Assembly (NCBI GenBank): GCA_021779375.1
Contig: JAJYAT010000005.1
Coordinates: forward strand, 1-64,000
Reading direction: 5' to 3'
Origin: a bacterium
Lineage (GTDB): Bacteria; Patescibacteriota; Gracilibacteria; JAHISY01
DNA: 64,000 nucleotides
Shown one piece after another: positions 1-7,667 of this stretch (the stretch's first letter is position 1; the number at the start of each line of letters is the position of its first letter). Position numbers and translations under genes: made by a program. The notes beneath the pieces are model-generated. The model worked only from the letters and a program-made list of their open reading frames with translations. It was not told where the DNA came from and did no database searches.

Positions 1-931
1 AGGAAGCTTCAATCGCAGTCGGTGAACCAGTGTAAGTTCCGGTAATAACGATATTCGCATTGTTACTGCCATCACGCTGGATGACCTGATAGGATTTGGG
101 GGTTGAGAGGGTGATGGTGCTAAACACATCCTTGTTGTCAGTGACCACATTATTAAAAACAGTTACATCATCAAGAGTAAGTCTTACGCCTGATGAATAA
201 ACCTGAGACATGACATAGGCATTTGTAAACATACCCCCGCTTACACCGTTGTAATTCGCTGTAGCCAACAAATCTGTATTCTCGCCAACATCATCGAAGT
301 CCCCATCATCGTTCGCATCTTGATAAACTCTAAACTTGGCTCCCTGAATATCGCCGAGTACTATTTGTACCTTATAAAGACGATTGGCTACATAGGGTAG
401 ATTCGTAGTGTACGATTCAGCCTCAACACCATTTGCATACCTAAAAATTCTAAATACGCCAGTACTGTGAAAGTTTATAAAAACATTATTAGTATTTGTT
501 TGACTAAACCAATTCCAGTTACCGTAGCCTAAAGCCATGGCATAAGTATTTGTAGCGGAAGCTTTAACAACCCCCTCAATTGTCAGACTATCACCACGGG
601 CGAATGTCGATGTGCTTATAACACCGTTAGCATCCCAATGATTATTGCCAACGATAGTTAGGTTATTATTTTGATTAACGTTATAGCCTGTATCGCGCTC
701 AATCCATTTAGTCATATCAACATTCGTCCCGATAAAATTATCGGAAAATAGGGTTGTTGCAAAAGCAAAGGCATTTGCTTGAAAAAATCCAAATAAAAAA
801 ACTAAAAGTAGGAAAAAGCACTTTAGAACCCTGCTATTTGGTTTACATAACTTCTCATATCTTGACGACCATTTTCGTATTTGATGAGTGTTATTCATCA
901 ATTTATCCTGCGACTCAAATTTTGTAGTCAT
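1..931 (-). CDS. Secreted beta-sandwich (LamG/ConA-like) protein, 3' end beyond left edge
   Basis: The minus strand is open from an ATG at 931 to the window edge (310 codons, no stop), so this is the N-terminal part of a longer gene. Residues about 35-58 form a hydrophobic core ending in NAFAFA, a good signal peptide. The mature part begins TLFSDNFIGTN and has the strand pattern of a concanavalin-like domain (DNF...W, then a LDDVTVFN strand near residue 255), followed by the start of a second domain (YQVIQRDGS, IVITGTYTG). A second ATG at 898 (MNNTHQIRKW) would give a more ordinary signal-peptide length and may be the true start; neither has a Shine-Dalgarno sequence. Export to the cell surface is likely. 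The substrate or partner is unknown. It shares its general design with the giant protein at the other end of the window, but I see no long identical stretch. Confidence 0.75.
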   Translation of the reverse strand, partial: MTTKFESQDKLMNNTHQIRKWSSRYEKLCKPNSRVLKCFFLLLVFLFGFFQANAFAFATTLFSDNFIGTNVDMTKWIERDTGYNVNQNNNLTIVGNNHWDANGVISTSTFARGDSLTIEGVVKASATNTYAMALGYGNWNWFSQTNTNNVFINFHSTGVFRIFRYANGVEAESYTTNLPYVANRLYKVQIVLGDIQGAKFRVYQDANDDGDFDDVGENTDLLATANYNGVSGGMFTNAYVMSQVYSSGVRLTLDDVTVFNNVVTDNKDVFSTITLSTPKSYQVIQRDGSNNANIVITGTYTGSPTAIEAS

Positions 932-1069
932 ATAAATATTTTTAATTAAGGTTTGATTCTAAAAAAGATTAAACTGTTTGTCAAAAATTAGCCTGCTAAC
1001 CAGCATAAACTTAACAGCAATAATATTTTATGGTGTCTCATTTTGTCTCATTTCTAGGCGACCCACGTG

Positions 1070-1089
1070 CCTGCCTGCCGGTAGGCAGG
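1070..1089. repeat. Dispersed palindrome, CCTGCC family, copy 1
   Basis: CCTGCCTGCCGGTAGGCAGG is an almost perfect palindrome with one G/T mismatch pair. The reverse-complement form recurs at 41498-41517. It sits in the non-coding stretch 932-1204, which otherwise holds only AT-rich sequence and a short direct repeat TGTCTCATTT (near 1035-1052). Such elements are scattered through many CPR genomes; I see no gene attached to it. Confidence 0.7.
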
Positions 1090-1204
1090 TCTTCTGGCGA
1101 CTTTGAGAAAATGCCTCTAAAATCCCCGCAAGGTTGTGACACTAGACTCACCTGTTCAGCCAACATCATCTAGCCGCAAACTAATTTTTTAAAAAATTTC
1201 AGGT

Positions 1205-2044
1205 ATGCCCTCCGCAGATCATTCTGCCAAGACCAACTCGCGGAGAACGAAGAGTCAGGATGGCTACCAATTGTATTACGAGAAAAATTTCTCCAAGACC
1301 AAAAAACCAGTTCTGTTTTTTTTGCACGGTTTGGGTGGCGATCTCGATGCCTGGCGTTTTATCCGAGACCAGCTCACGCAAAAAGGCGTGCCCTCGATCG
1401 CGCTAGATCTGCGCGGACACGGCTATTCGGACCACCCGCGCAAGTTCGCGGGCTATGCCATGGATAATTTCGTCGAGGATGTCGCCGTCATCATGGAAAA
1501 AGAGAAACTCAAAAAAATCATTTTGGTCGGTCACTGTTATGGCGCCATCACGGCTCTGCACTTCGCGCTCAAGCATCCTGAGAAATTGAAAAAATTAATC
1601 GTCATCTCAGGCTCCTATGCCGGACCACCCTATCTCATCGGGAAAATTTTGAAAGCCCTGGCTGCTGGCGCTGCCAATTTGGGCGCCTGGCTCAGCCCGA
1701 AACCCTACAGGCCGCAACATTCAGACTACCCGGTCGGCAAATTTCATGCTGATTATGAGTGGATTGGACTAATGCGAACGATCACACATAATTCGCTTCG
1801 CAGCTACGCGCTGATTTCGAAGGAAATTATCAAGCTCAATCTCGAACCAAGACTCGCGCAAATCAAAACTCCGACGCTCGTAATCGTCGGCGGTAAAGAC
1901 AGTATTTTCCCCGCGGCAATCTCGAGAAAAATCCACGAGAAAATTGTCGGCTCGAAATTTAAAATTATTCCTGAAGGCAACCATGTGGTTGTTTTAAACA
2001 ACTCTGACAAAGTCGCTGATTTGATTTATAAATTTTTGAAATAA
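1205..2044 (+). CDS. Alpha/beta hydrolase with a cysteine at the nucleophile position
   Basis: A 279-residue alpha/beta-hydrolase-fold protein. The oxyanion-hole motif HGLGGD is at residues 41-46, the nucleophile elbow reads GHCYG with Cys111, the acidic residue is Asp232 in GGKDSIFP, and the catalytic His is His260 in EGNHVV. The core follows the usual order: LDLRGHGYSD (68-77), elbow, lid (about 140-210), then the Asp/His strands. Most relatives carry Ser in the elbow (GxSxG); Cys occurs in dienelactone hydrolase-type enzymes. Likely a cytoplasmic esterase, thioesterase or lactone hydrolase; the substrate cannot be told. The gene stands alone, 160 bp from the left-edge divergent gene's leader, and starts at ATG 1205 with no Shine-Dalgarno sequence. 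Confidence 0.85.
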   Translation: MPSADHSAKTNSRRTKSQDGYQLYYEKNFSKTKKPVLFFLHGLGGDLDAWRFIRDQLTQKGVPSIALDLRGHGYSDHPRKFAGYAMDNFVEDVAVIMEKEKLKKIILVGHCYGAITALHFALKHPEKLKKLIVISGSYAGPPYLIGKILKALAAGAANLGAWLSPKPYRPQHSDYPVGKFHADYEWIGLMRTITHNSLRSYALISKEIIKLNLEPRLAQIKTPTLVIVGGKDSIFPAAISRKIHEKIVGSKFKIIPEGNHVVVLNNSDKVADLIYKFLK

Positions 2045-2106
2045 TTTTTTCGAAAAGATTCTAATGAGCGACTAAATGCTCGGGGTAAAAAACTACTTTG
2101 AGTGTG

Positions 2107-2147
2107 AATTCGAGGGAATTTTTAAATGCCAAGGTATTTTCGAATTC
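2107..2147. other. Inverted repeat between hydrolase and hsp20 genes
   Basis: GAATTCGA at 2107-2114 and TCGAATTC at 2140-2147 are exact inverted repeats with a 25-base AT-rich loop. No T run follows, so it is not a clear intrinsic terminator. It lies just upstream of the hsp20 promoter candidate and could be a regulatory site or a hairpin in read-through RNA. Confidence 0.35.
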
Positions 2148-2157
2148 CAGGGTGATT

Positions 2158-2186
2158 TTGTAATCAAATCGTAATCATCCTATGGC
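2158..2186 (+). promoter_or_regulatory. Possible sigma70-type promoter of hsp20
   Basis: TTGTAA, 17 bases, TATGGC, with a second TATGCT just after it. The spacing is ideal but the -10 is only a partial match. Transcription would start near 2193, giving a leader of about 40 nt. No CIRCE repeat is visible. Confidence 0.35.
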
Positions 2187-2233
2187 TATGCTGCTAACGC
2201 CGGCAAGCAAATTAATCTCTTAACCCCTTTACC

Positions 2234-2647
2234 ATGAAGCACCTCATCCCGTCTTCACTCTCACTCCCGACTCTCTGGGAAGATGAAGCAAACACCCGTG
2301 AACTCTTCGGTTGGTCGTCCAGTCTCAAATTCCCGCAAGTCGATCTCGAGGAAACTGACCGTGCACTCGTCGTCAAAGCGGACGTGCCCGATCTAAATAA
2401 AAAAGATATTTCGATCGAGGTTCAGGATCATTCGCTGATTATCAGCGGTGAAAAAATGCAGGAAAAGGAGGAGCGCCGCAAAAAATACTATTACCGCGAA
2501 CGCAGTAGTCAGAGCTTCCGCCGAGAAATTGCGCTCCCGAAAGGAATCCTCAAAGACCAGGTTTCCGCCAAAATGCATGATGGCGTCTTGACTGTTACTT
2601 TGCCAAAATCAGAGGGCGCCAATAAAGCGATTCCGATTGAAGGTTGA
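2234..2647 (+). CDS. Small heat-shock protein (Hsp20/alpha-crystallin)
   Basis: A 137-residue ATP-independent holdase chaperone. The alpha-crystallin domain spans about residues 33-125 (PQVDLEETDRALVVKADVP, then KKDISIEV, LIISGEK), and the family signature appears as AKMHDGVLTVTLPK near residue 110-123. The C-terminus ends in IPI, the I-x-I tail motif used for oligomer assembly. The N-terminal arm is short. Length and order are typical. The start is ATG 2234, with TTAACCCC about 13 nt before it rather than a Shine-Dalgarno site. It is a separate unit from the lipoprotein genes downstream. Confidence 0.93.
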   Translation: MKHLIPSSLSLPTLWEDEANTRELFGWSSSLKFPQVDLEETDRALVVKADVPDLNKKDISIEVQDHSLIISGEKMQEKEERRKKYYYRERSSQSFRREIALPKGILKDQVSAKMHDGVLTVTLPKSEGANKAIPIEG

Positions 2648-2701
2648 CGTAATTAATACAAAATCAGTATTAATATCTTTTTGCCCTTTAACCAAGCTGC
2701 C

Positions 2702-3250
2702 ATGAAAAACATCCTAGCCTTAGGACTAGTCAGCCTCTGCTGCGCTGCTTGCGCGTCCACGCCAACTATGCCAACCGCAACGCCAACTGTAGATAATAGT
2801 CAAACCACCATGCAAATCACTAGTCCCGCTTTCGCAGCCGGTGCGATGATTCCAGTGAAATATTCTTGCAAAGGCGAAAGCGTCAATCCACCGCTGGCAA
2901 TTTCCAATGTGCCGACTGGTACCGCAAGTCTCGCCCTAATCGTCGATGACCCGGATGCGCCCTCCGGTACTTGGACGCACTGGACAGTCTGGAATATCGC
3001 GCCAACCACTGTAACCATCGGAGAAAATTCCGTACCGATGGGAGCAGTCCAGGGAACCACCAGTGCAAAAAATAATTTCTACCAAGGACCTTGTCCACCT
3101 TCCGGTACGCACCGTTATTTCTTCAAACTTTACGCACTCGACACGATGCTCGATTTACCAGCGACTGCGGATATCGCTGCGCTGAATGTCGGCATCTCCG
3201 ACCATATTCTGGCAAGCGCTGAGCTCATGGGCAAATTCTCAAGCCAATAA
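2702..3250 (+). CDS. PEBP-family lipoprotein (YbhB/YbcL-like)
   Basis: A 182-residue protein of the phosphatidylethanolamine-binding family. Residues 1-17 are a lipoprotein signal (MKNILALGLVSLCCAAC; the lipobox is slightly atypical with CAAC). The ligand-pocket signatures are present: DDPDAPSGTWTHW (about 85-97) and the second motif GTHRYFFKLYALD. Bacterial members bind anionic ligands; the real role is unclear. A TTG at 2681 in frame would add seven residues before the signal peptide and is rejected because the ATG at 2702 starts exactly at the signal sequence. TTTAACC lies 13 nt before that ATG. It sits 21 bp upstream of another lipoprotein gene, so the two probably form an operon. Confidence 0.88.
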   Translation: MKNILALGLVSLCCAACASTPTMPTATPTVDNSQTTMQITSPAFAAGAMIPVKYSCKGESVNPPLAISNVPTGTASLALIVDDPDAPSGTWTHWTVWNIAPTTVTIGENSVPMGAVQGTTSAKNNFYQGPCPPSGTHRYFFKLYALDTMLDLPATADIAALNVGISDHILASAELMGKFSSQ

Positions 3251-3271
3251 TTTTTTAATTCCCGCCAATCC

Positions 3272-3952
3272 ATGTCTGCCGAAAAATCACTCAGCGTCAA
3301 GATCTTCGCCCTAATCGTCGGCGTCATCCTCTTGGGCTGCATGCAAACGAAAACTCCGAATCCGCAGGTCTCGACAGCTCCGACGAAGAGCGGAACACAA
3401 ATACCGACAGACCAGCCCGCGCCAATTCCCAAAACCGTGCTCGCTTATCCAATCGATAATTTCACAACAGGTGTTACGAAAAAACCTTTTGGGATTTACA
3501 TCACGCCGGCGACTTCGCCCGTCCAGCCCGAACGTTTCACGGGTTATCACACCGGCGCAGATATCGAGACGAGCGCGGCGCAAAAAGACACCGGCGTTTG
3601 GGTTCACGCCATCGCAGACGGCAAGGTGGAATTAAATCGCTGGGTCAGCGGCTACGGCGGCGTAATAATTATCAGTTTTAATTTCAATGGCAAAACTTAC
3701 TCGGCACTCTACGGTCACCTCAATACTCCTGCAAATTTGAAAGTCGGCGACCGCATCACCGCGAAACAAACTTTGACGACTCTAGGCGCAGGTTATTCGC
3801 ACGCCACGGACGGCGAACGCAAACATCTACATTTCAGCCTGAGACCAGGAGTCGATTTGGACTTACGCGGTTACGTGCAAAATAAAAGTGAACTCTCGAG
3901 CTGGATTGACCCGGTCGGTTTTTTCGGGGAATTCGCAAGTTATTTAAATTGA
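3272..3952 (+). CDS. M23-family (LytM) peptidase-like lipoprotein
   Basis: 226 residues. A lipoprotein signal ends in VILLGC (residues 18-23), then a Pro/Thr-rich linker to about residue 55, then the M23 domain. Zinc ligands are visible as HTGAD (first His and Asp, about 92-96) and HLHFS (HxH, about 190-194), with the conserved YGHLN between them, so the active site looks intact. The expected role is cutting peptidoglycan cross-bridges or acting as an activator on the outside of the membrane. The gene follows the PEBP lipoprotein by 21 bp. The start context has no Shine-Dalgarno sequence. Confidence 0.88.
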   Translation: MSAEKSLSVKIFALIVGVILLGCMQTKTPNPQVSTAPTKSGTQIPTDQPAPIPKTVLAYPIDNFTTGVTKKPFGIYITPATSPVQPERFTGYHTGADIETSAAQKDTGVWVHAIADGKVELNRWVSGYGGVIIISFNFNGKTYSALYGHLNTPANLKVGDRITAKQTLTTLGAGYSHATDGERKHLHFSLRPGVDLDLRGYVQNKSELSSWIDPVGFFGEFASYLN

Positions 3953-4010
3953 AACTATTTTTGCCAACCTGCTCTGGTTTGGCTAACCTTTAAACATTAA
4001 CCTCACTAAA

Positions 4011-4598
4011 ATGTCTGATTTCACACTTCCCGCTTTGCCATTCGCTTACGATGCGCTCGCACCGCAGATTTCTGAAGAACAGTTGCGACTGCACCACAGC
4101 AAACACCACGCCGCGTATGTCGCGAATGCGAATGCGCTGTCAGAGAAGATCGCCGCCGCGCGCGCAGCTAATGCCGACGTCGATCCGAAACTCTGGCGCG
4201 CGCTGTCATTCAATGTCGCTGGTCATAAATTGCACTCGCTTTTCTGGGAAAATCTTGACCCAAAAGGCGGCGGTGAGCCAAGCGGTGCCCTGAAAAATTT
4301 ACTCGAAAAAAGTTTCGGCAGCTTCGCTAATTTCCAAAAAGAATTCACCGCCGTCGCGACAACCATCGAAGGTTCGGGCTGGGCAGCACTGTTTTATTGT
4401 CCGAAACACGAAAGGCTTTTTATCGCACCGATTGAAAATCACAACAAAATTTATTTCCCGGAAGCGAAAATTTTGCTCGTCCTCGACGTCTGGGAACACG
4501 CTTTTTACCTGGATTACAAGAATGAAAAAGCCAAATTCGTCGCGGCTTTTTGGGAAATCGTAAATTGGCCAGCGGTCGCAGCGCGTATCGCACAATGA
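4011..4598 (+). CDS. Iron/manganese superoxide dismutase
   Basis: 195 residues, the usual size. It converts superoxide to peroxide and oxygen in the cytoplasm. The N-terminal motif LPALPFAYDALAPQIS and the ligand helix LHHSKHHAAYV give the first metal His (His28); the second is in HSLFW; the remaining ligands are Asp and His in LDVWEHAFYLDY. The usual NNH of the second helix is replaced by GHKLHSLFW. Metal choice (Fe or Mn) cannot be decided by eye. TTAACCTC precedes the ATG by 13 nt. The stop overlaps the start of the flavin reductase gene (ATGA), so the two are probably translated together. Confidence 0.93.
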   Translation: MSDFTLPALPFAYDALAPQISEEQLRLHHSKHHAAYVANANALSEKIAAARAANADVDPKLWRALSFNVAGHKLHSLFWENLDPKGGGEPSGALKNLLEKSFGSFANFQKEFTAVATTIEGSGWAALFYCPKHERLFIAPIENHNKIYFPEAKILLVLDVWEHAFYLDYKNEKAKFVAAFWEIVNWPAVAARIAQ

Positions 4599-5146
4599 TT
4601 TTTTGCACGAATTTTATGTTTCAACTCACCCTCATTCTTGGCACGGCTCGTGTCGGTCGCCAGAGCGAAAAAGTCGCTAACTATATTTTGAAAAAAATCG
4701 CAGGTCGTTCTGATTTGGAAGTTACTTTCGTCGATGTCAAAGATCACATTCACGGTCGCACCATTCCGCCCTGGGAAAATAGCGAACTTACGCGACCCTG
4801 GCGCGATTTGGTGAAAGCGAGCGACGGTTTTTGGATTGTCACGCCAGAATACAATTACAACTTTCCGTCCGAACTCAAAATGCTGCTCGATCAAGAGCTC
4901 GGGAATTACGCTGGTAAACCGGTCGCTTTCGCGAGCGTCTCTTCCGGCGGTTTCGGCGGCGTGCGCGCCATCGAGCATCTCGTCCCACTCGCTCGCCGCA
5001 TCGGTCTCATTCCGCTCTTGGCTGATTTGAATTTTTCGAAAGTCGCCGAGCTTTTTGAAAAAAGCGAAGCCGAACTCGACGCGAGTTACGCCGTAAAAAT
5101 CACAACCATCATCGACAAGCTTCTAAATTTTGGAGCGAAAAAATAG
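4595..5146 (+). CDS. NADPH-dependent FMN reductase-like flavoprotein
   Basis: 183 residues from ATG 4595, which overlaps the sod stop as ATGA. An alternative ATG at 4616 (MFQLTLILGTARVG) begins directly at the flavodoxin-like fold and may be the real start. The phosphate loop is GTARVGRQSE. The flavin-binding PEYNYNFPSELKMLLD and the GKPVAFASVSSGGFGG loop match the FMN_red family. The expected job is two-electron reduction of a quinone, azo compound or flavin with NAD(P)H. The link with superoxide dismutase suggests a redox-defence pair (inference). Confidence 0.85.
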   Translation: MIFCTNFMFQLTLILGTARVGRQSEKVANYILKKIAGRSDLEVTFVDVKDHIHGRTIPPWENSELTRPWRDLVKASDGFWIVTPEYNYNFPSELKMLLDQELGNYAGKPVAFASVSSGGFGGVRAIEHLVPLARRIGLIPLLADLNFSKVAELFEKSEAELDASYAVKITTIIDKLLNFGAKK

Positions 5147-5180
5147 ACGCGGATTCGCCAACATAAATCTTGAAACTGGT

Positions 5181-5207
5181 CTTATTTTGGAAAATAGGAT
5201 TTTTTTT
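5181..5207 (+). terminator. Intrinsic terminator after the sod-flavin reductase pair
   Basis: CTTATT, loop TTGGAA, AATAGG, followed by A and eight T. The stem is short but the T run is strong, and it lies 35 bp after the stop codon. Confidence 0.6.
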
Positions 5208-5305
5208 GACGAACACCAATAATCAACTGACCCACTGACCTCCGAACCCAGTGACCAACGACCATCCGAACCCAATGACCCGAACCAATTGAAATTTTTT
5301 ACAAT
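5208..5305. other. Degenerate ACC-rich low-complexity spacer
   Basis: The stretch between the two convergent terminators consists of imperfect copies of CTGACC/CGAACCCARTGACC (for example 5248-5262 and 5266-5280). No open reading frame or RNA gene is visible. Confidence 0.5.
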
Positions 5306-5307
5306 AA

Positions 5308-5334
5308 AAGAGGCAGCCTTTTAAGCTACCTCTT
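5308..5334 (-). terminator. Intrinsic terminator of tuf
   Basis: On the minus strand the stem AAGAGGTAGC pairs with GCTGCCTCTT (one G-U pair), followed by TTTTATTGT. It lies 32 bp after the tuf stop and faces the terminator at 5181. Confidence 0.75.
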
Positions 5335-5365
5335 CTATTATGATTTATGATTTAAGACTTATGAC

Positions 5366-6556
5366 TTATTCGATGACTTTGATGACGACTCCGGCTCCGA
5401 CTGTGCGACCACCTTCACGAATCGCGAAGCGTGTATTGTTGTCGAGCGCGACCGGCACACCGAGCGTGACGACCAAATTAACTTTGTCACCAGGCATGAC
5501 CATCTCAGTACCAGCTGGTAATTCGACATCACCCGTCACGTCAGTCGTGCGAATGTAGAATTGTGGTTTGTAACCTTTGAAGAATGGAGTGTGGCGTCCA
5601 CCTTCGTCTTTCGTGAGGATATAAACTTCGCACTCGAATTTTTTGTGTGGAGTGATTGAACCTGGTTTCGCAAGCACTTGACCACGTTCGACCTGATCTT
5701 TTTCAATACCGCGGAGGAGAATACCAGCATTGTCGCCAGCCTCACCGCGATTGAGTGTTTTGCGGAACATTTCGACGCCAGTGACGACGGATTTTTGTGT
5801 GTCGCGGATACCGATGATTGCAACTTCGTCATTCACATTGACGACACCCTGCTCGATACGACCAGTGACGACCGTACCACGACCTTTGATCGAGAAGACA
5901 TCTTCGACCGGCATGAGGAATGGTTTGTCGAGATCACGTACTGGGTCAGCGATGTACTCGTCGAGCGCAGCGATCAAGCGATCAATCGACTGCGTGCCGA
6001 GTTCGGAATTTTCGCCCTCGAGCGCTTTGAGCGCGGAGCCACGAATAATCGGCGATTTGGCTGGATCGAAGTCATTTTTCTTGAGCAACTCTTTGATTTC
6101 TTCCTCGACGAGCTCAATCATTTCGTTGTCATCGACCATGTCGCATTTGTTGAGATAGACGACGATGTTCGGAACGTTGACTTGGTGCGCGAGCAAAATG
6201 TGCTCTTTCGTCTGAGGCATCGGTCCATCCGCAGCGGAAACGACGAGAATCGCGCCGTCCATTTGGGCAGCACCCGTAATCATGTTTTTGACGTAATCGG
6301 CGTGGCCCGGGCAGTCGACGTGCGCGTAGTGACGTTTGGTTGACTCGTACTCTTGGTGCGAAGTCGCGATGGTGATACCACGCTCGCGCTCTTCTGGAGC
6401 ATTGTCGATTTCGTCAAATTTGCGAGCCTTCGCTTGTCCTTTGGTCGCGAGGTAAGTACAAATCGCGGCAGTCAAAGTCGTTTTACCGTGGTCGACGTGA
6501 CCGATCGTACCGACATTGACGTGCGGCTTGCTGCGGTCGTAAGTTCCTTCAGCCAT
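5366..6556 (-). CDS. tuf: Elongation factor Tu
   Basis: 396 residues, full length. It brings aminoacyl-tRNA to the ribosome using GTP. The G1 motif GHVDHGKT is at residues 19-26, switch I has RGITI, G3 is DCPGH, G4 is NKCD and G5 GSALKAL; domains 2 and 3 follow intact ([12 protein letters not shown], then [10 protein letters not shown] to VVIKVIE). The gene stands alone: there is no fusA or rpsJ beside it. It is divergent from secE-nusG-rplK instead of upstream in the same direction. The leader has TTAACCCC about 15 nt before ATG and no Shine-Dalgarno sequence, remarkable for one of the most highly translated genes in a cell. Confidence 0.98.
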   Translation of the reverse strand: MAEGTYDRSKPHVNVGTIGHVDHGKTTLTAAICTYLATKGQAKARKFDEIDNAPEERERGITIATSHQEYESTKRHYAHVDCPGHADYVKNMITGAAQMDGAILVVSAADGPMPQTKEHILLAHQVNVPNIVVYLNKCDMVDDNEMIELVEEEIKELLKKNDFDPAKSPIIRGSALKALEGENSELGTQSIDRLIAALDEYIADPVRDLDKPFLMPVEDVFSIKGRGTVVTGRIEQGVVNVNDEVAIIGIRDTQKSVVTGVEMFRKTLNRGEAGDNAGILLRGIEKDQVERGQVLAKPGSITPHKKFECEVYILTKDEGGRHTPFFKGYKPQFYIRTTDVTGDVELPAGTEMVMPGDKVNLVVTLGVPVALDNNTRFAIREGGRTVGAGVVIKVIE

Positions 6557-6610
6557 TTTATGGGGGGGTTAAAAATTAAACTTTCGCTCGCCAGAAATGG
6601 GAGCCGGGAG

Positions 6611-6639
6611 AGTATAGAGATTTTGACTAATAAGCGCAA
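6611..6639 (-). promoter_or_regulatory. tuf promoter
   Basis: On the minus strand TTGCGC, 17 bases, TATACT. Transcription would start near 6604 and give a leader of about 48 nt. Confidence 0.75.
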
Positions 6640-6701
6640 CCCATTTTGCGTAAAAAAATTATTCAGTCAAGTAAAAATTTTTCGAACAAAAAAAATCCTG
6701 C

Positions 6702-6770
6702 CTGCCCTCGCGAAATTCAGAAAGCTTGCCCTTGTAAAATTCGAGGAGCTTGCCCTCGCGAAAGCGGGAC
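6702..6770 (+). repeat. Three imperfect 23-24-bp tandem copies between tuf and secE promoters
   Basis: Copies begin at 6702, 6725 and 6749 with the shared core TTGCCCTCGCGAAA (variants CTGCCCTCGCGAAATTC and TTGCCCTTGTAAAATTC). The last ends at the -35 of the secE promoter. Function unknown; an upstream activating array or simple slippage product are both possible. Confidence 0.5.
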
Positions 6771-6799
6771 TTGCTTTTCGTATTCGACTAATTTACAAT
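6771..6799 (+). promoter_or_regulatory. Promoter of secE-nusG-rplK
   Basis: TTGCTT, 17 bases, TACAAT. The expected start near 6806 gives a leader of about 55 nt to the secE ATG. It is back to back with the tuf promoter, about 130 bp apart. Confidence 0.75.
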
Positions 6800-6860
6800 C
6801 TCGCTCGAATTCGCGGAAGCTTTTTAGAGGTGGTAAAATTCGCGGGTTAAAAAAATTGAA

Positions 6861-7061
6861 ATGAATATCCTAAATTACTTTCGCGAAGCAATCTCGGAAT
6901 TACACCGAGTGAGCTGGCCGACGCGCCAACAGGCAGTCCGCATCTCACTCATCGTCCTCGCGGTCACCTTCGTCTTCGCATTCGTCCTCGGTTTCCTCGA
7001 TACATTCCTCGCCTGGGGTTACCAACAATTATTAAAATTAGCCATCGTAAAAAATGGGTAA
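6861..7061 (+). CDS. secE: Preprotein translocase subunit SecE
   Basis: 66 residues with a single membrane span. It clamps the SecY channel. The conserved amphipathic segment AISELHRVSWPTRQQAVR (about 10-27) precedes the transmembrane helix ISLIVLAVTFVFAFVLGFLD. The single-span short form is normal outside gamma-proteobacteria. The end overlaps nusG by 8 bp, so the two are coupled. Confidence 0.95.
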   Translation: MNILNYFREAISELHRVSWPTRQQAVRISLIVLAVTFVFAFVLGFLDTFLAWGYQQLLKLAIVKNG

Positions 7062-7599
7062 ACAAGCTGAAAATACCGGAAAAAACTGGTACGTGATTCA
7101 CACGTATTCAGGCTACGAAGATGCCGTGAAGAGTGCGCTCGAGCAACGCATCGACAGCTGCAACATGCAGGATTATATTTTCCGCGTCGAAGTCCCGAAA
7201 GTCGAAGAAGTCACGATTCGCCGTGGTGAAAAAGTCAGCGAGAAAAAACGACTTTTCCCGGGCTACGTCCTGGTCGAGATGATCGTCACGGATGAATCCT
7301 GGTACGTCGCGCGCAACACGCCGAATGTCACCGGTTTCGTCGGCAGCGGCAATATCCCTGTCCCTGTCACACCGGAAGAATTTGGCATCATCGAGAAACA
7401 CGTCGGCGCAACCGAGACCAGCTTCAAGATCGAGATGAAGATTGGCGATGTAGTCGTCATCCTGGACGGTCCATTCGCGAGCTACGAAGGTGTGGTCAGC
7501 TTGGTCGATACCGCAAAGGGCAAAGTCAAAGTCAATGTTTCGATTTTCGGACGCGACACGCCCGTCGAGCTCGACTTCGTCCAAGTCAAGAAGAAATAA
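7054..7599 (+). CDS. nusG: Transcription termination/antitermination factor NusG
   Basis: 181 residues. The NGN domain (NWYVIHTYSGYEDAVKSALE to about 115, with LFPGYVLVEM) binds the RNA polymerase clamp. The C-terminal KOW domain (GDVVVILDGPFASYEGVV, then KVKVNVSIFGRDTPVELDF) contacts NusE or Rho. Length and order are standard. Start overlaps secE; rplK follows after a 68-bp AT-rich gap. Confidence 0.97.
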   Translation: MGKQAENTGKNWYVIHTYSGYEDAVKSALEQRIDSCNMQDYIFRVEVPKVEEVTIRRGEKVSEKKRLFPGYVLVEMIVTDESWYVARNTPNVTGFVGSGNIPVPVTPEEFGIIEKHVGATETSFKIEMKIGDVVVILDGPFASYEGVVSLVDTAKGKVKVNVSIFGRDTPVELDFVQVKKK

Positions 7600-7667
7600 T
7601 AAGTCATAAATCATAAATAATAAATCACTTTTATTACTTAACACTTAATATTTAACACTTAGTTCCA
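7600..7667 (+). repeat. AT-rich leader before rplK, similar to the uvrA leader
   Basis: The spacer consists of CATAAATCATAA-type units followed by ACTTAACACTTAATATTTAAC. A very similar composition (ATAAATCATAAG, then ACTTATTACTTAATACTTAA) fills 10427-10500 in front of uvrA, and a fragment (TGATTTATGATTTAAGAC) lies at 5341-5359 after tuf. These may be a repeat family or relaxed AT-rich translation leaders. Confidence 0.45.

Noticed and set aside
5678-6343. 221-codon open frame antisense to tuf
   Set aside because: It is a shadow of the strongly biased tuf codons; the protein has no recognisable features and no start signal.
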